A stretch of DNA of 64,000 nt from an uncultured Nioella sp. (GCA_947498125.1 CANMJH010000001.1:496001-560000); one strand, 5' to 3'; counted from the stretch's first letter, positions 46,117 through 55,218 are shown. The notes: generated by a model from the letters alone, not told the origin. Made by a program: numbers and translations.

Positions 46117-47205
46117 ATGGGACATTCGATCAAGGCGATTGCCGAAGCTCTGGATGCAGAGGCATTCGGCAATCTCGATTTTGAAATTTCTGCAATTGCT
46201 GAACCCGGCACAGCTGGGCCCGAGGATTTGGCAATGGCCATGTCCCCCAAATATGCCGATGCGCTGTCCAAAGGGGCTGCGCGCGCGGCGTTGCTGGGCC
46301 CTGGAATGGACTGGAAAGACTATGATCTAGAGGCAGCAGTCATTGCGCCGCGCCCTCGGTTTGCCATGGCAGGGCTGACCCATGTCCTTGATCCCGGCCC
46401 GGATATTGCAGCGGGAATTCATGCCTCGGCCGTCATTGACCCAAGCGCTCAGATCGGCGACGGAGCTGCCATTGCTCCGTTTGTGGTCATCGGACGCGGC
46501 GTAAAAATTGGGTCAAATGCACGGATCGCCAGCCATGTATCCATCGCAGAAGAGGCAACTATTGGTGATGACGCCCTGATCCTGCAAGGCGCGCGTATCG
46601 GTAGCCGTGTGACGATGGGCGACCGGGTGACCATCCATTCCGGCGCTTCGGTGGGCGGCGATGGCTTTTCCTTCGTGACGCCCGATAAATCCACCGTTGA
46701 ACAAGTGCGCGAAACGATGGGGCAGGTTGAGGCGGCTAAACAGAGCTGGACCCGTATCCATTCGCTTGGCTCGGTTCAGGTTGGCAATGACGTTGAAATT
46801 GGCTGCAACGCATGCATCGACAAGGGCACGATCCGCGACACACAAATCGGCAACGGCACCAAGATCGATAACCTTGTACATCTCGCCCATAATGTCGTGA
46901 CTGGCGAGGATTGCTTGTTTGCGGCTTTGGTGGGTGTTGCAGGGTCCACGACAATTGGCGACCGGGTCGTCTTTGGCGGACAGGTGGGCGTTGTCGATAA
47001 CGTTCGCGTTGGCAGCGATGTTGTTGCCACTGGCGGCACCAAGATCCTGTCGAATGTGCCCGACGGGCGCGCGATGATGGGCTATCCGGCGGTCAAACTG
47101 GAAACCCATGTTGAGACGTATAAAGCGCAGCGCCGCTTGCCGCGGCTTTTCAAAACCGTGGCGGCCCTTCAAGAAACCGTTTCAAAAATCGGTGAGAAAG
47201 ACTAA
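46117..47205 (+). CDS. lpxD: UDP-3-O-acylglucosamine N-acyltransferase LpxD-like
   Basis: A 362-residue left-handed beta-helix acyltransferase of lipid A synthesis. The N-terminal uridine-binding domain precedes hexapeptide repeats (IDPSAQIGDGAAIAPFVVIGRGVKIGSNARI) and the catalytic region NLVHLAHNVVTGEDCLFAALVGVAGSTTIGDRVVFGGQVGV. Instead of the common lpxD-fabZ-lpxA neighbourhood it is followed by an ACP and a ketosynthase. It may be the only lpxD or a second, specialised one; the window cannot tell. Confidence 0.92.
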   Translation: MGHSIKAIAEALDAEAFGNLDFEISAIAEPGTAGPEDLAMAMSPKYADALSKGAARAALLGPGMDWKDYDLEAAVIAPRPRFAMAGLTHVLDPGPDIAAGIHASAVIDPSAQIGDGAAIAPFVVIGRGVKIGSNARIASHVSIAEEATIGDDALILQGARIGSRVTMGDRVTIHSGASVGGDGFSFVTPDKSTVEQVRETMGQVEAAKQSWTRIHSLGSVQVGNDVEIGCNACIDKGTIRDTQIGNGTKIDNLVHLAHNVVTGEDCLFAALVGVAGSTTIGDRVVFGGQVGVVDNVRVGSDVVATGGTKILSNVPDGRAMMGYPAVKLETHVETYKAQRRLPRLFKTVAALQETVSKIGEKD

Positions 47206-47239
47206 ATCTAAGCAAAGATGAAGGTCGAAAGCCAAAACC

Positions 47240-47503
47240 ATGACCGATAACGTCCAAGAAAAAGTAATAGAAATCATAGCTGAACAAGCTGTTCTTGAAG
47301 TGGAAGATGTCACGCTTGAGGCCAGCCTAGAAGATCTGGGCATAGACAGCATGGGCCTTGTAGAAAGTATATTCGCCATTGAAGAAGCATTTGATATTCA
47401 AGTGCCGTTTAATGCCAATAACCCCACTGACAGCACCTTCGACATTTCAAGCGTTTCAGCGATCATCGCCGCCGTGCAAGGATTGGTGGCGACAAGAGTA
47501 TGA
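47240..47503 (+). CDS. acyl carrier protein, specialised
   Basis: An 87-residue acidic ACP with the phosphopantetheine site DLGIDSMGLVESIFAIEEAF (Ser about residue 36). It differs from housekeeping AcpP in its C-terminal half and resembles AcpXL/NodF-type carriers dedicated to unusual acyl chains. The stop overlaps the start of the ketosynthase gene (ATGA). It lies 34 nt after lpxD, suggesting it carries an acyl chain for lipid A or a related lipid. Confidence 0.9.
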   Translation: MTDNVQEKVIEIIAEQAVLEVEDVTLEASLEDLGIDSMGLVESIFAIEEAFDIQVPFNANNPTDSTFDISSVSAIIAAVQGLVATRV

Positions 47504-48711
47504 AACGGGTTGTTATCACCGGTCAGGGCACGATCAACGCGCTTGGGCCCGATGTTGCCGCCACGAAAGAGGCCATGCGCGAGGGGCGCTGCGGGATTTC
47601 CTCGCTTGAAATTCGCGATGTTGAACGTCTTGCCGTGCAGATCGGCGGGCAAATCAAAGGCTATGAGCCTGAAGCGCTGTTTAATCGCCAGCAAATCTCA
47701 CTTTATGACCGGTTTACCCAATTCACCTTGATTGCCGCGCGTGAAGCGATTGGGCAATCGGGGCTTGAGTTTCACGGGGATTTGGCCGTGCAATCCGGTG
47801 TGGTTTTGGGCACCTCTGGTGGGGGGATGCAAACGCTGGATGAGAATTATCGCTCGGTCTATGAAGACGGCAAAAACCGCGTGCATCCCTTTGTGGTGCC
47901 GAAGCTGATGAACAATGCTGCGGCAAGTCATGTCAGCATGGAGTTTAACCTCAAGGGCCCAAGTTTCACTGTCGCAACCGCCTGCGCCTCATCCAACCAC
48001 GCTATGGGGCAGGCGTTTTCAATGATCCGGTCCGGAATGGCGCAGGTCATGGTCACGGGCGGATCGGAATCGATGCTTTGCTTTGGGGGGGTGAAGGCAT
48101 GGGAAGGTCTGCGGGTCATGTCCAAACAAGCGTGCCGGCCTTTCAGCGCCACGCGCGACGGTATGGTGCAGGGCGAGGGCGCCGCCGTTTTTGTTTTTGA
48201 GGATTACGATCACGCCCGCGCACGTGGCGCCGAGATTTTGGCGGAAGTGATTGGGTTTGCCATGACCTCGGACGCCGCCGATATCGTCATGCCCTCCAAG
48301 CAAGGCGCGGCACGCGCGATAGCAGGGGCGCTGCAGGACGCAAAGATTGCCCCCGAAAAAATTGGGTATATCAACGCGCATGGCACCGGTACGGCCGCCA
48401 ATGATAAAGTTGAATGCGCGGCTGTCGCGGATGTTTTTGGTCATCACGCGGATGATCTTATGATCTCATCCACGAAATCCATGCACGGGCATTTGATTGG
48501 CGGGACCGGTGCGGTCGAGCTTTTGGCATGTGTCATGGCCCTGACCGATGGAGTCATTGCGCCCACGATCGGCTATGAAGAGCCCGACCCGGAATGCGCG
48601 TTGGACGTGGTCCCTAATGAGGCGCGCGAAGCCAATGTAGATGCGGTTCTTTCAAACGCCTTTGCCTTTGGCGGGTTGAATGCCGTGATCGCCTTGCAAA
48701 AAGCCCCATAG
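47500..48711 (+). CDS. beta-ketoacyl-ACP synthase (FabF/NodE-like)
   Basis: A 403-residue condensing enzyme. Nucleophile Cys in VATACASSNHAMG, first His in NAHGTGTAANDKVE, Lys in STKSMHGHLIGGTGAVE with the second His, and the terminal NAFAFGGLNAVI. Paired with a dedicated ACP it resembles the NodF-NodE or AcpXL-FabF arrangements. Likely extends or specifies acyl chains used by the preceding LpxD. A strong terminator ends the operon at 48712-48743. Confidence 0.92.
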   Translation: MKRVVITGQGTINALGPDVAATKEAMREGRCGISSLEIRDVERLAVQIGGQIKGYEPEALFNRQQISLYDRFTQFTLIAAREAIGQSGLEFHGDLAVQSGVVLGTSGGGMQTLDENYRSVYEDGKNRVHPFVVPKLMNNAAASHVSMEFNLKGPSFTVATACASSNHAMGQAFSMIRSGMAQVMVTGGSESMLCFGGVKAWEGLRVMSKQACRPFSATRDGMVQGEGAAVFVFEDYDHARARGAEILAEVIGFAMTSDAADIVMPSKQGAARAIAGALQDAKIAPEKIGYINAHGTGTAANDKVECAAVADVFGHHADDLMISSTKSMHGHLIGGTGAVELLACVMALTDGVIAPTIGYEEPDPECALDVVPNEAREANVDAVLSNAFAFGGLNAVIALQKAP

Positions 48712-48743
48712 AAAAAGCGCGCTGACCGACAGCGCGCTTTTTT
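48712..48743. terminator. bidirectional terminator
   Basis: AAAAAGCGCGCT and AGCGCGCTTTTT form a 12-bp stem with a 7-nt loop and a T6 run; A5 at the left gives the same for the minus-strand ialB-type gene. Confidence 0.93.
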
Positions 48744-48767
48744 GTCTTTTACATGCGATGACCGACT

Positions 48768-49388
48768 TTATTCAGCCGCTTCTGCTTCGGCTTGGATTTG
48801 CGCGATCGCCGCTTCGTTATACTCTTCCAATGCGGCGAAGCCTGCGGTGAACCCAGACAGCGACAGGGTCAGCGGGATCAGCTGATCGGGAACCTGAAGT
48901 GGCGCAATCGCAATGGTGACTTCGTTGCCGCGCTCAAAGGCCTGAATTTCTGCGGCTGTAAGACCAAGGCGCACATAGCAACCCAAGGTTTGGCAGAAGC
49001 TAAAGGGGTACACGCGGGGCTGGCTGCTATCGACTGCCATCCGCAACTGAGCGGTCAGAAGTGTATCCAACGGCGTGATGATTGTTGCTCCGGCGATCAG
49101 TTCGCCCTCGTCCTGAACGTCAAACAGGTTAAATTCGGCAACGGGGTTGCCGGCCGGATCAAGCAGAAGCTGATACAGCTGGCAAGGATCAATTTGACCT
49201 TCAGGCGCCACAAGGCAGCGCATTTCCCAATCGCCATGTCTCTCTAATTCATAGGACGAGCCAACCTCTTCGGAGCCCAGGGACAGGCCCAATGTATCAG
49301 CTGCGGCCTCAGTATCCGATGTCTGGGACACGGCTGGTGTTGCGATCAGAGCAGCCAATGCCGCTGCAAACAGAAATTTGGTTTTCAT
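48768..49388 (-). CDS. invasion-associated locus B (IalB) family protein
   Basis: A 206-residue periplasmic protein with a Sec signal peptide (MKTKFLFAAALAALIATPAVS). Family motifs: HGDWEMRCLVAPEGQIDPCQLYQLLLDPAGNPVAEF and FCQTLGCYVRLGLTAAEIQAF, each with paired Cys likely to form disulfides. IalB proteins were named in Bartonella, but homologues are common in free-living Rhodobacteraceae and have no proven role. ATG 49388 has GAGG upstream. Its own promoter candidate lies at 49431-49459. Confidence 0.88.
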   Translation of the reverse strand: MKTKFLFAAALAALIATPAVSQTSDTEAAADTLGLSLGSEEVGSSYELERHGDWEMRCLVAPEGQIDPCQLYQLLLDPAGNPVAEFNLFDVQDEGELIAGATIITPLDTLLTAQLRMAVDSSQPRVYPFSFCQTLGCYVRLGLTAAEIQAFERGNEVTIAIAPLQVPDQLIPLTLSLSGFTAGFAALEEYNEAAIAQIQAEAEAAE

Positions 49389-49430
49389 CAATGCGCCTCG
49401 ATTGTGATGCGAAAATCCGTCTCGGAGCTG

Positions 49431-49459
49431 TGGCTAGCATGACGCGCCAGCGCTGTCAG
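49431..49459 (-). promoter_or_regulatory. candidate promoter for the IalB-family gene
   Basis: On the minus strand CTGACA (49459-49454), a 17-nt spacer and TAGCCA (49436-49431) give a plausible sigma-70 promoter 43 nt before the start codon. Confidence 0.45.
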
Positions 49460-49524
49460 GTGAAAATTAACCCTGCGGATGTGTCCCGCGCCAAACCTTG
49501 CCGATTTCGGCTAATTTTTCGACT

Positions 49525-49640
49525 AACCCCAAAAAGCGAAAGGGCCCGCAGAACGGGCCCATTTCATTGTCTTTTTTTCTCTCCCTGTCGGACTGGCCGA
49601 CTTATGGAGGCACGCTAGGCCAAGCATTTGCACCCGTCAA
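49525..49640 (-). ncRNA. candidate small RNA with promoter and terminator
   Basis: On the minus strand TTGACG (49640-49635), 17 nt, TAGCGT (49617-49612) predicts a start near 49605. The ensuing ~80 nt contain a hairpin GTCGG-ccagt-CCGAC, a purine-rich AGGGAGAG stretch, and a terminator GGGCCCG-ttctg-CGGGCCC (49560-49542) followed by TTTCGCTTTTT. A micro-frame MKWARSAGPFAFWG starts at an ATG 14 nt after AGGGAGAG and runs into the terminator stem. It is 140 nt before the IalB gene, which has its own promoter candidate. Confidence 0.5.
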
Positions 49641-49707
49641 CAGTGTAAATGGCAATTTTGGCCAGAAATTCGGACCGGTTAAGGAATTAGGCAAAAAGTG
49701 ATCGAAC

Positions 49708-49748
49708 AAAAAAAGAACCGCGCCTAGATGGTTTGATCTAGGGCGCGG
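49708..49748 (-). terminator. minus-strand terminator without an annotated gene
   Basis: CCGCGCC(C)TAGAT and ATCTAGGCGCGG form a 12-bp stem with one bulged C, followed on the minus strand by TTCTTTTTTT (complement of 49708-49717). No gene on that strand lies upstream within 49749-49877, so it suggests a second short transcript or read-out from the HerA-like gene region. A plus-strand 20-codon frame with AGGGAGG lies at 49771-49833, unassigned. Confidence 0.6.
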
Positions 49749-49877
49749 CCAGTTGACAGGGAGGAAGTTCATGCCGCGAAGGTCATTGACCCTCGGTCAT
49801 CGGCACGGGTTCATACTGGCACAACACAGTTAACATTGTATTGTGTGCGCCAAACATAACGGATGAGAGGGCGGAAT

Positions 49878-51455
49878 ATGGGCGACCGGATATTTATTGG
49901 CGGCGGCGGAGACGGCAACGCAGAGGCCCAGAACCTGTTGATGGGCTACGCAAACCGTCATGGCTTGATTGCTGGTGCAACCGGCACGGGCAAAACTGTT
50001 ACGTTGCAAATTCTGGCCGAAAGCTTCTCCGCCGAGGGCGTCCCGGTTTTCCTCAGCGACGTTAAGGGCGATCTTAGCGGGCTTGCCGCCGCTGGCCGCA
50101 CGGATTTCAAACTGCATGACGCATTTATGGAACGGGCCCAGACCATCGGCTTTGCGGATTATGCGTATTCCAGTTTTCCCGTGACTTTCTGGGACCTTTA
50201 CGGTGGTGCCGGGCATCCCGTGCGGACGACAATTTCGGAAATGGGACCGCTGTTGATCGCGCGGCTTCTTGAGTTGAGCGAGGCGCAAGAAGGTATCTTG
50301 AATATCGCGTTTCGCGTGGCCGATGAACAAGGTCTTGCGCTGCTTGATTTAAAAGATCTGCAATCGCTTTTGGTGTGGGTTGGTCAGCATCGCAAGGATC
50401 TGTCCTTGCGCTATGGCAATGTGTCGACCGCATCGATCGGCGCTATTCAGCGGCGGCTCTTGGTGCTTGAAGGGCAGGGCGGCGAGAACCTTTTCGGAGA
50501 GCCTGCGCTGGAACTGACCGATATCATGCACACAGATCCTGATGGGCGGGGCCGGATCAATATCTTGGCCGCGGATAAGCTGATGGGATCGCCCCGGCTT
50601 TATGCAACCTTCCTTCTTTGGCTTTTGTCTGAGTTGTTTGAAACTTTGCCCGAGGTTGGCGATCCGGAAAAGCCGAAATTGGTCTTCTTTTTTGACGAGG
50701 CGCATCTGCTTTTTGATGACGCGCCAAAGGCTCTGGTTGATAAGGTCGAGCAAGTGGCCCGCCTGATCCGGTCGAAAGGTGTTGGGGTCTATTTCATTAC
50801 GCAAAACCCGGCAGATGTTCCCGAAGATATCTTGGGCCAACTCGGCAACCGCGTGCAGCACGCGTTGCGCGCCTTTACTGCTAAAGACAGGCGCGAGCTT
50901 CGGCAAGCCGCCGAGAATTACCGCGACAACCCCGCCTTTAGCACCGAAGACGCCATTCGCGAAGTTGGCGTTGGGGAGGCTGTCACCTCGCTTTTGGAAC
51001 GCAAAGGTATTCCCGGTGTTGCAGAGCGAACGTTGATCCGTCCGCCGTCATCGAAATTGGGGCCGATTTCAGAGAATCTGCGCGCCGAGGTTATTGCGGC
51101 GTCGCCAATCGCGGGAAAATACGAGGCAGAGATTGACCGCGAAAGTGCCTTTGAAATTCTGACGCGCCGCGCCGAAGAGGCCGCGCAAGAGGCTGAAAAA
51201 GCCGTTGAGGCTGAGGAGGAGGAAGAAAGCCCCGCAGTGCGTGAATATAGGGCCGGCCGGCGTTATTCCGGCAGCCGGGTAAGCCGGTCGGCGCCGGTTA
51301 CAAGTTCCCCCGCACGCAGCCGATCATCCTCATCATCACGGCGCAGCGATAGTGTCGGTACGGCCTTTGCGAAAAGCTTTGCCCGTCAACTTGGTACGCA
51401 ATCGGGCCGCGCCGTTGTGCGCGGCGTTCTTGGTGGGCTGTTTCGCGGGCGTTAG
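49878..51455 (+). CDS. HerA-like P-loop ATPase (DUF853)
   Basis: A 525-residue ATPase of the HerA/FtsK superfamily. Walker [19 protein letters not shown] (about residue 36), Walker [17 protein letters not shown], sensor-like [30 protein letters not shown]. The last 90 residues are acidic, then Ser/Arg-rich low complexity, ending in a short Gly/Arg segment. ATG 49878 ([10 protein letters not shown]) has a purine-rich GAGAGGG site; ATG 49863 has none. The partner nuclease of HerA (NurA) is absent, so the function is unknown. Confidence 0.88.
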   Translation: MGDRIFIGGGGDGNAEAQNLLMGYANRHGLIAGATGTGKTVTLQILAESFSAEGVPVFLSDVKGDLSGLAAAGRTDFKLHDAFMERAQTIGFADYAYSSFPVTFWDLYGGAGHPVRTTISEMGPLLIARLLELSEAQEGILNIAFRVADEQGLALLDLKDLQSLLVWVGQHRKDLSLRYGNVSTASIGAIQRRLLVLEGQGGENLFGEPALELTDIMHTDPDGRGRINILAADKLMGSPRLYATFLLWLLSELFETLPEVGDPEKPKLVFFFDEAHLLFDDAPKALVDKVEQVARLIRSKGVGVYFITQNPADVPEDILGQLGNRVQHALRAFTAKDRRELRQAAENYRDNPAFSTEDAIREVGVGEAVTSLLERKGIPGVAERTLIRPPSSKLGPISENLRAEVIAASPIAGKYEAEIDRESAFEILTRRAEEAAQEAEKAVEAEEEEESPAVREYRAGRRYSGSRVSRSAPVTSSPARSRSSSSSRRSDSVGTAFAKSFARQLGTQSGRAVVRGVLGGLFRGR

Positions 51456-51460
51456 GCCAG

Positions 51461-51550
51461 TTTCGCCGCGGGCATTCGCCCGCGCCGACCCGGCGGGCGG
51501 GCGATGTCAGGCTGCTTTGCAGCCCTCCACCGCCCGCATTGCCATGGAGG
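51461..51550. repeat. GC-rich intergenic repeat, copy 2
   Basis: TTTCGCCG-[stem]-GCCGACC at 51461-51490 copies the module at 7536-7562, here with stem CGCGGGC-attc-GCCCGCG (51467-51484). It continues with GGCTGC-ttt-GCAGCC and a CCCTCCA/TGGAGGG inverted repeat. The rest of the 258-bp spacer before ccmF shows nothing recognisable. Confidence 0.55.
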
Positions 51551-51713
51551 GTGGCGACGGATGACGCATTTAAATTAGCGTCTACAAATGTCTTGAAAAT
51601 TGCAGCATCAAACTTGGGGTATCAGGCGCAGTTGTGAGCGGGGCCATCACAGAATTGCGACCCGGTGTCGCTTGGCCTTGGAAGGGCCGAGGCCATGCTC
51701 TAAGGTCCGGCTC

Positions 51714-53684
51714 ATGATAGTAGAACTTGGACATTTTGCGCTGATCCTCGCCTTTGGCGTGTCGATCTTTCAGATGATCGTTCCGATGGTGGGCGCGCAT
51801 CGCGGGTGGGGCTCTTGGATGGCGGCGGCAGGGCCTGCGGCCACAGCCCAATTTTTGCTGGTTGCCGCAAGTTTCGTAGCGCTTACGGTGGCCTTTGTGA
51901 CCTCGGATTTCTCGGTCGCGCTGGTGGCGGCCAATTCGCATACGGCGAAGCCTCTGCTTTACAAAATATCGGGCGTTTGGGGGAATCACGAAGGCTCGCT
52001 CTTGCTTTGGGTTCTGATCCTGACCCTCTTCGGCGCAATGGCTGCGTGGTTTGGGGGAAATCTGCCGCCGCGATTAAAAGCGCGGGTCTTGGCCGTTCAA
52101 AGCGCGATCGGGGTCGCGTTTTTTGCCTTCATCCTTTTCACGTCCAACCCGTTTCTACGACTTGAGTTTCCACCCTTTGATGGCGGCGATCTAAACCCGC
52201 TCTTGCAAGATCCCGGCCTCGCCTTCCATCCGCCGTTTCTGTATCTCGGCTATGTGGGCCTTTCGATGTCCTTCTCATTTGCCGTGGCGGCTTTGATCGA
52301 GGGGCGTGTCGATGCCGCATGGGGGCGGTGGGTGCGCCCGTGGACTTTGGCCGCATGGCTGTTTTTGACAATTGGCATCGGGCTTGGCTCGTGGTGGGCC
52401 TATTACGAGCTGGGCTGGGGCGGGTTCTGGTTTTGGGATCCGGTCGAAAATGCCAGTTTCATGCCGTGGCTCATCTCGGTTGCGCTGCTGCATTCGGCAA
52501 TCGTTGTTGAAAAACGCGAGGCACTAAAAGCTTGGACCATCCTGTTGGCGATCCTTGCTTTTGGGTTCTCTCTGATCGGCGCCTTTATCGTGCGTTCGGG
52601 CGTTTTGACCTCGGTCCACGCGTTTGCCAATGATCCGGAACGTGGTGTGTTTATCCTGCTGATTCTGATGGTCTTTATGGGCGGTGCCTTCTTGCTATAT
52701 GCCTTGCGCGCTGGCGCGATGGAGGCAAAGGGCGTCTTTGGTCTTGTCAGCCGAGAAAGTGCCTTGGTGCTGAATAACCTGTTGCTGGCCGTGTCGGCTT
52801 TGGTGGTGTTTGTCGGCACGATATGGCCGCTTTTGTCCGAGATCTTTTTTGACCGGACGCTGTCCGTTGGCCCGCCCTTCTTTAATGCAGCCTTTGGGCC
52901 ATTCGTGATTGCGATGGCCGTTGCTTTGCCAATTGGTGCGATGGTGCCGTGGAAGCGGGCCAAGCTGGGCCGTGTGGCGAAAAGCCTTGTGCCAGTGGCC
53001 GTTTTGGCCGCGGCAGGCGCGCTTTTGGCCTATTCCGTCTTTACCGGGCAATCCGCCATGGGGCCAATGTTTATCGGCCTGTCGGTCTGGCTGGTCTTCG
53101 GTGCGGTGCTGGATCTTTGGACACGCACCGGGCGTAAATCTATTCAAGAGCGCTTTGGCAGGCTTTGGCGGTTGCCGCGTGCTGACTGGGGCAAAGCGGT
53201 TGCCCATGGCGGGCTTGGGATTACCCTATTTGGGATTGCCGCACTGACAACCTATGAAAGCGAAGACATCCGGGTGGCGACCTTGGGCGAACCCTATGAG
53301 GTTGGTGCGTATACCGTAATGCTCGAGACAGCGCGCGAATTGCAGGGCCCGAACTATGTGGCACTGCAGGGCGAGGTTGCGGTCACACGCAATGGGCGCG
53401 ACGTCGCCACGATGTTCCCCGAGCGGCGCTTTTATCCTGTGGCCGGTATGCCCACAACGGAAGCGGCCATTGATAATGGCTTTACCCGGGATCTCTATGT
53501 GGTTCTGGGCGAGGGGCAATCCGGCGGGTTTGTCCTGAGGGTCTATATCAAACCCTTTGCCAATTGGATCTGGGGCGGCTCGATTATCATGGCGCTTGGC
53601 GGGGCATTGTCGCTGACTGATCGGCGCTACCGTGTTGCCGCAGGGGCGGCGCGCCCGGTGCAAGGCGGGGTGCCAGCCGAATGA
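51714..53684 (+). CDS. ccmF: cytochrome c haem lyase subunit CcmF
   Basis: A 656-residue inner-membrane protein with about 15 hydrophobic helices that ligates haem to apocytochrome c. Family markers are SGVWGNHEGSLLLWVLILTLFG and the WWD haem-handling motif SWWAYYELGWGGFWFWDPVENASFMPWL, plus periplasmic His residues. I take ATG 51714 (MIVELGHFALILAFG); a frame opening at 51600 adds 38 charged residues without family support. It is followed by ccmH with an ATGA overlap. Confidence 0.96.
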   Translation: MIVELGHFALILAFGVSIFQMIVPMVGAHRGWGSWMAAAGPAATAQFLLVAASFVALTVAFVTSDFSVALVAANSHTAKPLLYKISGVWGNHEGSLLLWVLILTLFGAMAAWFGGNLPPRLKARVLAVQSAIGVAFFAFILFTSNPFLRLEFPPFDGGDLNPLLQDPGLAFHPPFLYLGYVGLSMSFSFAVAALIEGRVDAAWGRWVRPWTLAAWLFLTIGIGLGSWWAYYELGWGGFWFWDPVENASFMPWLISVALLHSAIVVEKREALKAWTILLAILAFGFSLIGAFIVRSGVLTSVHAFANDPERGVFILLILMVFMGGAFLLYALRAGAMEAKGVFGLVSRESALVLNNLLLAVSALVVFVGTIWPLLSEIFFDRTLSVGPPFFNAAFGPFVIAMAVALPIGAMVPWKRAKLGRVAKSLVPVAVLAAAGALLAYSVFTGQSAMGPMFIGLSVWLVFGAVLDLWTRTGRKSIQERFGRLWRLPRADWGKAVAHGGLGITLFGIAALTTYESEDIRVATLGEPYEVGAYTVMLETARELQGPNYVALQGEVAVTRNGRDVATMFPERRFYPVAGMPTTEAAIDNGFTRDLYVVLGEGQSGGFVLRVYIKPFANWIWGGSIIMALGGALSLTDRRYRVAAGAARPVQGGVPAE

Positions 53685-54130
53685 AACGTCTTTTGCTGAT
53701 TGTGATGCTGTTGGCGAGCCCGCTTTGGGCGGTCGAGCCGGGCGAAATGCTGGATGATCCTGCGCTTGAAGAACGGGCGCGCGATGTTTCCGGGGGGCTG
53801 CGATGCCTTGTGTGCCGCAATGAAAGCATCGACGAAAGCCATGCCGAGCTGGCCCGCGATTTGCGCCTGTTGGTGCGCGAGCGTTTGGTCGAAGGGGACA
53901 GCGATGCTGAGGTGGTCGAGTATATCGTTGCGCGCTACGGCGAGTTTGTGTTGCTGCGCCCAAATGCATCGGGCGCAAACATGCTGCTTTGGGCGGCCGG
54001 GCCGATCATGGTCCTCTTGGGGCTTATTCTGGCCTTTGTCTATATCCGCAGTCAGTCGCGACGTGAGGCAGGTCAGCAAGGGCTATCGACGGATGAAGAG
54101 GCGCGGCTTGAGGAAATCCTTAAAGACTAG
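53681..54130 (+). CDS. ccmH: cytochrome c maturation protein CcmH
   Basis: A 149-residue membrane-anchored thioredoxin-like reductant of apocytochrome c: signal peptide (1-17), redox motif LRCLVCRNESI (CxxC) and one transmembrane helix (about residues 100-122). ATG overlaps the ccmF stop. It lacks the second, CcmI-like domain of E. coli CcmH; ccmI is a separate gene at 55691. Confidence 0.95.
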   Translation: MKRLLLIVMLLASPLWAVEPGEMLDDPALEERARDVSGGLRCLVCRNESIDESHAELARDLRLLVRERLVEGDSDAEVVEYIVARYGEFVLLRPNASGANMLLWAAGPIMVLLGLILAFVYIRSQSRREAGQQGLSTDEEARLEEILKD

Positions 54131-54208
54131 TGGCGTCGGGCTGCTTGCCCTGTCATGAACCAGTAACAAGGCCCGGCCATCTTGGGCCAATGGCTAAAAG
54201 GACATCAA

Positions 54209-54985
54209 ATGCAGTATGAAACGCTGAGCTATCGGCTGGCCTCTGGAATTGGCGAGATCACCCTTGAACGGCCGGATGTCATGAACGCGATGAACGCGCG
54301 GATGCGCGCCGAGCTGGTACATGTGTTGAATGCCGCACAAGCCGAGGCGCGAGTTTTGGTGCTGACCGGCAAGGGGCATGCCTTTTGCGCCGGGCAGGAT
54401 ATGGGGGATACCGGCAACCTCAATAACCTCAATATGGAACGGCTTCTGCGCGACGAATATGCGCCAATTCTGCGGGCGATTGCGGATGCGCCCATGCCGG
54501 TTATCGCGGCGGTGAATGGCGCGGCCTCTGGTGCAGGGGCCAGTCTTGCGCTGGCCTGCGATCTGGTGATCGCTGCCAAAAGTGCCAGTTTTACACAAGC
54601 TGCCGCAAAGATCGGGCTGATCCCGGATGCGGGCGCCACCTATCATTTGCCGCGCCAAGTGGGCTTCGCGCGCGCGATGGGGCAGGCCTTTTTCGCGGAA
54701 CGGATCTCGGCTCAGGATGCCGCTGATATGGGGATGATTTGGGCCGCCATCGAGGATGACAGTTTTGACGCCCATTGGCGCGCCCGCGCGGCGCAGCTTG
54801 CCGAAGGGCCGACAATGGCCCTCAGCGGCATGAAGCGCGCCATTCGGGCAAGCTTTGACAATGATTTAGACGCGCAAATGATGCTTGAATCGCGTGTGCA
54901 GGGCGAATGCGGCAGCAGCCGGGATTTCAAAGAAGGCGTGCTGGCCTTTCAGGCCAAACGGGACGCGAAGTTTCAGGGGCGCTAG
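54209..54985 (+). CDS. enoyl-CoA hydratase/isomerase, PaaG-like
   Basis: A 258-residue crotonase-fold enzyme. The oxyanion-hole segments are TGKGHAFCAGQDMGD and NGAASGAGASLALACDLVIAAKSASFTQAAAKIGLIPDAGATYHLPR, close to PaaG (1,2-epoxyphenylacetyl-CoA isomerase). No other paa genes are nearby, so substrate assignment is open. ATG 54209 follows AAAAGGAC; an in-frame TTG at 54182 is not needed. Its stop overlaps the stop of the convergent DUF1289 gene by 3 nt. Confidence 0.9.
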   Translation: MQYETLSYRLASGIGEITLERPDVMNAMNARMRAELVHVLNAAQAEARVLVLTGKGHAFCAGQDMGDTGNLNNLNMERLLRDEYAPILRAIADAPMPVIAAVNGAASGAGASLALACDLVIAAKSASFTQAAAKIGLIPDAGATYHLPRQVGFARAMGQAFFAERISAQDAADMGMIWAAIEDDSFDAHWRARAAQLAEGPTMALSGMKRAIRASFDNDLDAQMMLESRVQGECGSSRDFKEGVLAFQAKRDAKFQGR

Positions 54986-55218
54986 GCGCCGCGTTTCAGA
55001 CGCGCGGCTCGTCCGCCCCGGCGCTGCCTGAGCAGGGGTTTGCGCGCGGGAAGATCATCCATCACCTCTTTGCGGGCTTCTGGGGCCATGCGGCCCCATG
55101 CGGCGATCTCATCAATGCTGCGCAAACATCCGGTGCAAATACGCGCATCAGGATGAATGACGCATATTTTGACACAAGGGCTTTCGACCTCGTCGCGGCT
55201 CCAAACCTGATCATTCAT
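54982..55218 (-). CDS. DUF1289 small cysteine-rich protein
   Basis: A 78-residue protein with the DUF1289 core SPCVKICVIHPDARICTGCLRSIDEIAAWG, whose four Cys could hold a metal or an Fe-S cluster, and a basic Arg-rich tail. Start and ruvX stop overlap (ATGA). Function unknown. Confidence 0.88.
   Translation of the reverse strand: MNDQVWSRDEVESPCVKICVIHPDARICTGCLRSIDEIAAWGRMAPEARKEVMDDLPARKPLLRQRRGGRAARLKRGA

Noticed and set aside
48768-49388. IalB protein as evidence of virulence
   Set aside because: The family name comes from Bartonella; homologues are common in free-living marine relatives.
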